10,594 nucleotides of DNA, taken from positions 1 through 10,594 of the forward strand of contig WRMX01000102.1 of assembly GCA_009776905.1 (NCBI GenBank). The letters run 5' to 3'. Source of the stretch: Oscillospiraceae bacterium. Lineage in GTDB: Bacteria; Bacillota; Clostridia; Oscillospirales; Oscillospiraceae. Positions 5,730-10,594 of this stretch are shown piece by piece. The notes below the pieces were generated by a model. That model was given only the letters and a program-made list of their open reading frames with translations, had not been told where the DNA came from and made no database searches. Made by a program: the position numbers and the translations under genes. Within the stretch, counting starts at the first letter, position 1. Every line of letters begins with the position of its first letter.

Positions 5730-6749
5730 TCACCCAGCGCCATACCCGTTCGGATTCTTACTCTGCCAACGCCACATGTCGCGGCAGCCATCAAAAACGG
5801 ACTTAGAGGCCTTCCATCCCAGCACCCTCTCGGCCTTGTCCGCAGAACAATAAGTCACAGCCGCATCTCCGGCGCGCCTCGTGGAAACCTTCACGGGAAC
5901 CACAACGCCGTTCGCCTCTTCAAACGCCGCTACCAGCTCGAAATTGCTCGTGCCCATGCCCGTCCCAAGATTGAACGCATCGACCCCGACATGCCCGTTG
6001 CAATACTCCATGGCAGCGACATGCCCCTTCACCAAATCGACAACGTGTATATAATCCCTGACGCACGACCCGTCAGGCGTGGGGTAATCGCCTCCAAAAA
6101 TCTCCAGAACGTCGCGCCGCCCCACGGCGGTCTGCGCGATGAACGGCGGCAAATTCCTCGGGATGCCCGCAGGATCGTCGCCGATTTCCCCGCTTTCGTG
6201 CGCTCCAAAAAGGTTGAAATAGCGCAGAATCGCAACGGACCAATCCTGATTCGCCGCTGCTGCATCGCGCAAAATCTGCTCGGACATCAGCTTGGTCCAG
6301 CCATATGGGTTCGGACAATTGCCGACGGTTGAATCCTCAGTAAGCGGCATGGGGTTATCAGGGCTGTACACGCACGCAGATGATGAAAAAATCATCTTTT
6401 TGACTCCATGCCTTTCCATTGCCTCGCAAAGCGAAAGCGTAGCATTGAGATTGTTCGAGTAATACGCCAGAGGCGCCGACATGCTCTCGCCCGCCGCCTT
6501 AAACCCTGCAAAATGAATGATGCAGTCGAACCTATGCTTCCCAAATATCTCATCAAGCGACTTGCCGTCCCTGACATCGCAATTATATAGAAAAAAATCG
6601 CGCCCCGTCAGTCTCTTCACCCTGATCAAGGCCTCAGGAGTGCTGTTTGAAAAATCGTCTGCGACGACAACCTCATATTCCCGCTCCAATAACTCAACAA
6701 GCATGTGGCTGCCGATAAAACCCGCGCCGCCCGCCAAAAAAACTGCCAT
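5730..6749 (-). CDS. galE: UDP-glucose 4-epimerase
   Basis: This cytoplasmic NAD-dependent short-chain dehydrogenase/reductase interconverts UDP-glucose and UDP-galactose, feeding galactose use and cell-surface glycans. It is 339 residues, the normal length. The N-terminal Rossmann motif GGAGFIGSH (7-15) binds NAD. The catalytic Ser124 (SSSACVYS), Tyr149 and Lys153 (YGWTK) fall at the same numbers as in the E. coli enzyme. Other family signatures are HFAG (79-82), RYFNLFGAH (176-184), RDYIHVVDL (231-239) and FNLGTG (259-264). ATG 6749 is preceded by AAAAGGA with 10 nt spacing. No other sugar gene is adjacent, so it appears to be a single-gene unit, read from the promoter at 6973-7001 through a long structured leader. 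The related UDP-hexosamine epimerase activity cannot be excluded from sequence alone. Confidence 0.95.
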   Translation of the reverse strand: MAVFLAGGAGFIGSHMLVELLEREYEVVVADDFSNSTPEALIRVKRLTGRDFFLYNCDVRDGKSLDEIFGKHRFDCIIHFAGFKAAGESMSAPLAYYSNNLNATLSLCEAMERHGVKKMIFSSSACVYSPDNPMPLTEDSTVGNCPNPYGWTKLMSEQILRDAAAANQDWSVAILRYFNLFGAHESGEIGDDPAGIPRNLPPFIAQTAVGRRDVLEIFGGDYPTPDGSCVRDYIHVVDLVKGHVAAMEYCNGHVGVDAFNLGTGMGTSNFELVAAFEEANGVVVPVKVSTRRAGDAAVTYCSADKAERVLGWKASKSVFDGCRDMWRWQSKNPNGYGAG

Positions 6750-6787
6750 AACAAACCATTCCTTTTCAAAGATTTCAAGAATTCAAC

Positions 6788-6806
6788 GTGGGGGTTCCAC
6801 CCCCAC
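6788..6806. repeat. Perfect hairpin GTGGGGGT-TCC-ACCCCCAC
   Basis: 8-bp perfect stem with a 3-nt loop, 38 bp upstream of the galE start codon. It lacks a T-run. Similar short G/C-run foldbacks are often interspersed repeats in Clostridia genomes, but copy number cannot be seen here. Confidence 0.7.
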
Positions 6807-6827
6807 AACCCGGACGCCGCACGCTCC

Positions 6828-6877
6828 GGCTAAATTCGCTATACGGCCTGAATGAATCAGGCCTACGAATTTTAGCC
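6828..6877. repeat. Two-part long inverted repeat in the galE leader
   Basis: Outer arms GGCTAAATTCG (6828-6838) and CGAATTTTAGCC (6866-6877) pair with one bulged base. Inner arms GGCCTGA (6845-6851) and TCAGGCC (6857-6863) pair perfectly around a 5-nt loop. The nested design with an internal loop resembles the foldbacks at 2094-2144 and 3202-3274. Confidence 0.65.
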
Positions 6878-6908
6878 TCCGCACCGGCGCGCCGCGCTTC
6901 GCGCTGCG

Positions 6909-6972
6909 TTGGTACTTAAGCGCAGAAAAACATCTTACTATTTATTAGTGCTGCGAAGCGCTTAGGTACCAA
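6909..6972. repeat. 15-bp inverted repeat overlapping the galE transcription start
   Basis: Arms TTGGTACTTAAGCGC (6909-6923) and GCGCTTAGGTACCAA (6958-6972) pair at 14 of 15 positions. The distal arm abuts the galE -10 box and contains the predicted transcription start, so most of it would be transcribed. It could be an operator pair or a leader stem. Confidence 0.6.
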
Positions 6973-7001
6973 ATAATACCATATTGAACAATAACAGTCA
7001 A
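6973..7001 (-). promoter_or_regulatory. Promoter of galE
   Basis: On the minus strand, -35 TTGACT (6996-7001), a 17-bp spacer ending in TGG (extended -10) and -10 TATTAT (6973-6978). Its hexamers are identical to those of the kinase promoter. Predicted start about 6966. Confidence 0.75.
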
Positions 7002-7037
7002 ACCATTGAAAAAGCGCGCATTGCAAGCGCAAAGCCC

Positions 7038-7079
7038 AAAAAAGAGGCTGCCGGTCAATATGACCAACAACCTCTTTTT
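7038..7079. terminator. Bidirectional intrinsic terminator
   Basis: AAAAAGAGG (7039-7047) pairs with CCTCTTTTT (7071-7079). GGTCA (7053-7057) pairs with TGACC (7061-7065) inside, separated by a symmetric 5/5 internal loop. On the minus strand the stem ends in six T; on the plus strand in five. It stands between two divergently transcribed genes, where no protein gene ends, so it probably terminates a short RNA or insulates the two units. Confidence 0.8.
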
Positions 7080-7100
7080 ATGCCATCGACGATTGCAACT
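7038..7100 (-). ncRNA. Candidate ~63-nt small RNA
   Basis: A leftward promoter at 7107-7135 predicts a start near 7100, and the strong terminator stem (7079-7039, six T on this strand) follows after about 20 nt. The product would be a short RNA that is mostly terminator hairpin, with a single ATG-GCA-TAA triplet set in its 5' part. It could instead be an attenuated upstream leader of galE, with readthrough joining the galE transcript. There is no direct evidence of expression. Confidence 0.3.
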
Positions 7101-7106
7101 GAAAAC

Positions 7107-7135
7107 AATATACCATAGAAATACGCATCTGTCTA
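7107..7135 (-). promoter_or_regulatory. Second leftward promoter upstream of the terminator
   Basis: On the minus strand, -35 TAGACA (7130-7135), a 17-bp spacer ending in TGG (extended -10) and -10 TATATT (7107-7112). Five of six positions match consensus in each box. The -35 box lies one base from the 17-bp tandem repeat. Confidence 0.5.
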
Positions 7136-7136
7136 T

Positions 7137-7170
7137 AATCGTTTGTTTCACACAATCGTTTGTTTCACAC
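7137..7170. repeat. Perfect 17-bp tandem repeat between divergent promoters
   Basis: AATCGTTTGTTTCACAC occurs twice without a gap (7137-7153 and 7154-7170). It fills the space between the leftward -35 box (7130-7135) and the rightward -35 box (7179-7184), so a bound protein could act on both promoters. Confidence 0.85.
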
Positions 7171-7178
7171 TTGCCATA

Positions 7179-7207
7179 TTTACATCGCGCCATCAATACA
7201 TTATAAT
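7179..7207 (+). promoter_or_regulatory. Promoter of the enoate reductase-type gene
   Basis: -35 TTTACA (7179-7184), a 17-bp spacer and a perfect -10 TATAAT (7202-7207). The predicted start is near 7214, leaving a leader of only about 23 nt. There is therefore no room for a riboswitch, and control is expected at initiation. Confidence 0.8.
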
Positions 7208-7236
7208 GAAAACAAAAAACAAAGGAGCGGACAACC

Positions 7237-9189
7237 ATGTACAAATGCAAATACCCCCACCTATTCAGCCCGATAAAACTCGGAGACACCCTGTTCCGCA
7301 ACAGAATCTTCGCCTCCCCCACCGGCGTCTTCTATGCAGACACAAACCACCGGCCAATCAACGAAACCATGAGCTTCTACGAACGCAAGGCACGAGGAGG
7401 CGCGGCGTCCGTCTGCGTCGGCGACGCGATAGTCGACGGCAGGCACTCCATGCACGGCGGATACAGCCTCGCGCTCGACACCCCCGGGATCATGCCCACG
7501 ATGAACAGGCTCTCGCGCATGATCGACCGCCACGGCGCGGTTGCCACCATCGAGATGTTCCACACAGGCTCGGCCGCAACAGTGATCGACGGGGTCGAAA
7601 TCTACGGCCCGCAGGACGAACTCGTGAGCGGCCCGTTCGGAGGCCCGCCAGTCAAAGTCACCGGCCTCACCCGCGACAAAATGGACGAAATAATAGCAAA
7701 GCACGTCAGCGCCGCCAGGCAAGTCAAGGAATATGGATTCGGCATGATCATGCTGCATGGTGCGCACGGATTCCTGATACATCAGTTCATGTCGCCAACG
7801 CTTAACCACCGCACGGACGAATACGGCGGGACCTTTGAAAACAGGATGCGCTTCCCGCTCGAGATTGTAAGAGCAGTGCGCGAGGCAGTCGGCCCCGGCT
7901 TCCCGATCGAGATGCGAATATCGGGCAGCGAAGTATACGAAGGCGGATATGGCATCGAATACGGCTGCCAAATCGCCGAAGCGCTTGACGGTATCGTCGA
8001 CCTCATCCACGTGTCCGCAGGCTCCCATGAAGACGCGCGCGTGTTCACGGTGACGCACCCGTCAATGTTCCTTGAGGACGGAGTCAACGTCAAATATGCC
8101 GCAGAGGTCAAAAAGCACGTCAAAATATCAAAAGTCGCCACGGTCGGCGCGCTTTCAAACCCCGCCCTGCTCGAAGAGATCATCGCATCCGGCAAGGCCG
8201 ACGTCGTGGAAATGGGGCGCGGCATATTATGCGACCCCGACCTGCCCAATAAAGCGCGCGAAGGACGCGATGATGAAATAGTCCACTGCATGCGCTGCCT
8301 CACATGCTTCTCCAGCCTGATCAGGCGCGGCCAAATCGTCTGCGCGCTCAATACAGAAATTGAAAACGCCTCCGAGCGGAAGTTCGCCCCTCCCGATACG
8401 TCCCCGAAAAAGGTTCTGGTCGCGGGCGGAGGCATCGCCGGAATGGAAGCGGCCATTACCTGCGCGGACCGCGGGCACGAGGTCATCCTCTGCGAAAAAT
8501 CATCACGTCTCGGCGGGGTTCTGCTCTGCGAGGACAAGGTTCCGTTCAAAAAGCACTTGGGCGAATATCTCGACCAGCAAGCGAAAAAAATTGCAAACCG
8601 GCGCATCAAGGTCCTGCTTAACACCGAAGCGACGCCCGAGCTGGCAGCCGAGCTTGCGCCCGATGTAATTATCGCTGCCCTTGGGTCAACTCCGCTGATC
8701 CCCGATATAAAGGGAATAACCGGCGCGAACGTCATCGGAGCGGTCGATGTATATAAGTCTCCCGAAAAGGTCGGCAAAAAAGCAGTCATTCTCGGCGGAG
8801 GCCTGGTCGGCGCCGAGCTTGCGATCTACCTTGGCAGCCTTGGCCATGATGTCACGATCGTCGAGATGATGCAAAGCTACAACATCGGATATAACTTCCT
8901 GCACGGCATGGCCATCGGCATTGAAATCGACGCGCTCGGCATAAACACGGCATTCGGGACAAAAGTCGTTGAAATCGACGAAAAAGGCGTCGTAGGAGAG
9001 GGTCCTGACGGCAAGAAACTGTTCGAGGCCGATACGGTCATTAACGCCCTGGGCATGGTTCCCATGCGCGATGCCGCAGAGCCGCTGCGCTTCTGCGCGC
9101 CCGCGTTCCACCAGGTCGGCGATTGCCTGTCCGTGAAAAACGTATATGAGGCGACAAGCGCCGCCCACCAAATAGCAATGGACATCTGA
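7237..9189 (+). CDS. FMN/4Fe-4S/FAD enoate reductase-type oxidoreductase
   Basis: This 650-residue cytoplasmic enzyme has the layout of 2-enoate reductase, 2,4-dienoyl-CoA reductase (FadH) and the bile-acid enzymes BaiCD/BaiH. An Old Yellow Enzyme-like FMN barrel (1-~345) is followed by a 4Fe-4S site with Cys351, Cys354, Cys357 and Cys369. A pyridine-nucleotide disulphide oxidoreductase-like part completes it, with VAGGGIAGMEAA (395-406) for FAD and ILGGGLVGAELA (518-529) for NAD(P)H. The barrel signature HGAHGFLIHQF (174-184), followed by NHRTDEYGG, is clear. Phe179 stands where the family has its proton-donating Tyr. The cysteine spacing (2, 2, 11) is closer to trimethylamine dehydrogenase in its first part than to FadH. 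ATG 7237 has AAAGGAG 9 nt upstream. It is a single-gene unit, convergent with the permease gene 16 bp away and with no terminator between. The likely reaction is NAD(P)H-dependent reduction of an activated C=C bond; the substrate is unknown. Confidence 0.9.
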   Translation: MYKCKYPHLFSPIKLGDTLFRNRIFASPTGVFYADTNHRPINETMSFYERKARGGAASVCVGDAIVDGRHSMHGGYSLALDTPGIMPTMNRLSRMIDRHGAVATIEMFHTGSAATVIDGVEIYGPQDELVSGPFGGPPVKVTGLTRDKMDEIIAKHVSAARQVKEYGFGMIMLHGAHGFLIHQFMSPTLNHRTDEYGGTFENRMRFPLEIVRAVREAVGPGFPIEMRISGSEVYEGGYGIEYGCQIAEALDGIVDLIHVSAGSHEDARVFTVTHPSMFLEDGVNVKYAAEVKKHVKISKVATVGALSNPALLEEIIASGKADVVEMGRGILCDPDLPNKAREGRDDEIVHCMRCLTCFSSLIRRGQIVCALNTEIENASERKFAPPDTSPKKVLVAGGGIAGMEAAITCADRGHEVILCEKSSRLGGVLLCEDKVPFKKHLGEYLDQQAKKIANRRIKVLLNTEATPELAAELAPDVIIAALGSTPLIPDIKGITGANVIGAVDVYKSPEKVGKKAVILGGGLVGAELAIYLGSLGHDVTIVEMMQSYNIGYNFLHGMAIGIEIDALGINTAFGTKVVEIDEKGVVGEGPDGKKLFEADTVINALGMVPMRDAAEPLRFCAPAFHQVGDCLSVKNVYEATSAAHQIAMDI

Positions 9190-9205
9190 TCGCCTCAAAC
9201 CACCA

Positions 9206-10018
9206 TTACAGCCGCGTGACAATCGCATTCCCCGACTCATACCGCTTCAACCCAAGATAAAAAAACCGGCACGCCAAAACGCAATACAACCCCGCGCCGC
9301 CCACCGCCGCAAGCAACTGAACAGCGGAAAACCCCCCAAGCAACCGCAACGGCAAATGTACCGCAACGGCGACAGGGATAAGGCTGTACATGACCGCACG
9401 CACGGCAGGAGCATAAATCTTCTCCGGATAAAGAGAAAAGTTGATGGCAAACTCAGTCGCCATTCCGCCGATCACGGTCGCATCACCCAAATAGAAACTG
9501 AGCGTATGCGCGGTCAGGACAATCGCGGTCAAAATCAGCCCATAGAGCACCACGCCAAAAAAGAACCACAACCATGCCGCGCCGTTCCCGGCGTAAAATA
9601 TGAACATTATGACGAAACCGTAGATAAAGTCTCCATAAGCTGCCAGACTCGTTCTGGCGCAAAGCACGTTGAGCAGGATATTGCACGGCTGCAGCAAAAA
9701 CGTGTCGAGCTCGCCTGTCACTATAAGCTGCGTAATCCTGGATGCGTTTGCGAAAACAACCGTCGACAGCCCATAGCCCGTGCTCGTCACGGCCCATATG
9801 AACAGCACGTCGTCAAAGGTATAGTCCGCTATCCTGCCGCCGATCTGCCCAAATGCCACCCACCAGAAAAATATGAATGAGCTGTTACTCAAAGCCATTC
9901 CGAACGCCTGGCTGAAAAAACTCGCCCTATATTCCAAAGCCGAAGCAAAGTTCAGCTTAAAGTAGCACGCAAATATCTTTAAATGCTTTTTCAAATTAAC
10001 ACATCCCTTTCTGCGCAC
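9206..10018 (-). CDS. ABC-2 family transporter permease
   Basis: This 270-residue integral membrane protein has about six membrane helices (roughly 33-57, 70-92, 128-146, 149-172, 203-222, 232-254). It matches the ABC-2 permease family often listed as COG3694/DUF990. Typical traits are an N-terminal LEYRASFF, GELDTFLLQPCN (102-113) and the C-terminal FYLGLKRYESGN. It should pair with the permease encoded just upstream and with an ABC ATPase to form an exporter; the substrate is unknown. GTG 10018 is preceded by GGAGG 7 nt away, inside the last codons of the upstream gene. A TTG at 9994, with AAAGGG 10 nt upstream, gives a start (LKKHLKIF) more like homologues and is also possible. The upstream stop is only 3 bp away, so the genes are one operon. 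It converges on the enoate reductase gene. Confidence 0.9.
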   Translation of the reverse strand: MRRKGCVNLKKHLKIFACYFKLNFASALEYRASFFSQAFGMALSNSSFIFFWWVAFGQIGGRIADYTFDDVLFIWAVTSTGYGLSTVVFANASRITQLIVTGELDTFLLQPCNILLNVLCARTSLAAYGDFIYGFVIMFIFYAGNGAAWLWFFFGVVLYGLILTAIVLTAHTLSFYLGDATVIGGMATEFAINFSLYPEKIYAPAVRAVMYSLIPVAVAVHLPLRLLGGFSAVQLLAAVGGAGLYCVLACRFFYLGLKRYESGNAIVTRL

Positions 10019-10021
10019 CCC

Positions 10022-10594
10022 TCACCCTCCATTTACCTGCAACCTGCGAATGCAAAAACGATAACTGACAAGCGTCGCAACGACGGCGCAAAACGCCCAC
10101 ATCGCCTGGCGCGGGATCAGCTCCAAACATAGCGCGGGCGAGAAATCCACGAATAGCTTCGCGGGCGCCCAATAAACATATGAAAACGGAAGACTCTTCG
10201 CAACAGCCTGCATCCCCTCCGGCAAAAACTCCACCGGCAAAAACATCCCCAGCATGAACGCAGTCTTTTGGTATATTAGATACATCGCGAAATTGTCCTC
10301 CATCACAAATGCGGACAGCCCGATGAGCATCAAAACAAAGAAATTCAACACAATGCTCAGCACGACCGATAATGCCACAAGAGGCAGCCCCGCCCACGAA
10401 AATGTTGTCAAAGGGCCTACGAAAACATACCCGAGCGCCACCGCCAGCAACCCAAAGCTCACGAGATTCAAGAGCACCTGCCCCATAGAATTGGCAAACT
10501 GGTAAAAAACATAGTGGGTCGGCCGCCCGAGCTGATATGCGATCGATCCTGATTTGACTTCATCATTCATGGTGTTGTATATGCTCGTGCCGCA
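10022..10594 (-). CDS. ABC-2 family transporter permease, partial at right edge
   Basis: The C-terminal 190 residues of a second ABC-2 permease. The frame stays open to the window edge, reading CGTSIYNTMNDEV before the first ATG at 10570, so that ATG is internal and the true start lies beyond 10594. The part IKSGSIAYQL-like segment (here VKSGSIAYQLGRPTHY) and FLPVEFLPEGMQAVAKSLPFSY are typical of the COG4587-type partner of the COG3694 permease. About four or five membrane helices remain visible. Roughly 70-80 N-terminal residues are missing compared with the usual ~265. The usual gene order predicts the ABC ATPase gene next, to the right of the window. Confidence 0.88.
   Translation of the reverse strand, partial: CGTSIYNTMNDEVKSGSIAYQLGRPTHYVFYQFANSMGQVLLNLVSFGLLAVALGYVFVGPLTTFSWAGLPLVALSVVLSIVLNFFVLMLIGLSAFVMEDNFAMYLIYQKTAFMLGMFLPVEFLPEGMQAVAKSLPFSYVYWAPAKLFVDFSPALCLELIPRQAMWAFCAVVATLVSYRFCIRRLQVNGG

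Larger units (their letters stand above)
6750..6966 (-). other. Long structured 5' leader of galE
   Basis: The region between the predicted galE start (~6966) and its ATG is about 217 nt and has no convincing reading frame. It contains one complete hairpin (6788-6806), a long two-part hairpin (6828-6877), a GC-rich stretch GCGCTTCGC (6894-6902) that can pair with GCGAAGCGC (6953-6961), and most of a third inverted repeat (6909-6972). No known riboswitch class was recognised. None of the hairpins is followed by a T-run on the minus strand. Confidence 0.5.

Noticed and set aside
6945..7322. A leftward 125-codon frame across the galE/enoate reductase gap
   Set aside because: It covers promoters, a tandem repeat and a terminator, runs into the start of a certain gene, and encodes no recognisable motif.
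7261..8789. Long leftward frames (265 and 335 codons) opposite the enoate reductase gene
   Set aside because: These are shadows of a GC-rich coding sequence with clear conserved motifs on the plus strand.

Overview
The window looks like a chromosomal segment of an anaerobic bacterium, most likely a Clostridia-type Bacillota of moderate-to-high GC. The taxonomy is an inference. It rests on strong GGAGG-type ribosome binding sites, near-consensus housekeeping promoters with 17-bp spacers, and an oxygen-sensitive-type Fe-S/flavin enoate reductase beside a corrinoid-type methyltransferase homologue. No rRNA, tRNA, CRISPR array, integrase or transposase was seen.

Layout. (1) 1-2079 is a visibly AT-richer block. 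It holds a short non-coding flank, then a leftward two-gene unit: an AAA+/archaeal-type ATPase with a winged-helix tail (796-1917) and a small membrane-anchored protein of unknown function (286-795), translationally coupled. The unit has a clear promoter (2010-2038), a 19-bp direct repeat upstream of the -35 box, and a 5' leader made almost entirely of a 10-bp tandem repeat that runs into the Shine-Dalgarno. (2) 2094-3274 carries a URO-D-fold protein (2155-3162) with the His-x-Cys...Cys zinc signature of MtaA/CmuA-type methyltransferases, flanked by two nested foldback sequences. (3) 3351-5498 is a membrane hybrid histidine kinase with two receiver domains and its own promoter. (4) 5730-6749 is galE, preceded by a roughly 217-nt leader full of hairpins. 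(5) 6966-7236 is a dense divergent control region: a galE promoter, a bidirectional terminator, a second leftward promoter that would make a ~63-nt terminated RNA, a perfect 17-bp tandem repeat, and the rightward promoter of the next gene. (6) 7237-9189 is a 650-residue FMN/4Fe-4S/FAD oxidoreductase of the 2-enoate reductase / 2,4-dienoyl-CoA reductase type. (7) 9206-10594 holds two leftward ABC-2 permease genes, the second cut by the right edge; their ATPase is expected just beyond it.

How they fit. Most genes appear to be separate transcription units. The two permeases form one exporter operon, and the ATPase and small protein form another. The most unusual content lies between genes. Three of the four best-supported promoters (ATPase, hybrid kinase, enoate reductase) each have a two-copy direct repeat directly upstream of the -35 box, with a different repeat sequence in each case. 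No complete new system can be proven from the sequence. The best candidates for something undescribed are the ATPase/membrane-protein unit with its repeat-built leader, and the 6966-7236 divergent control region with its candidate small RNA.
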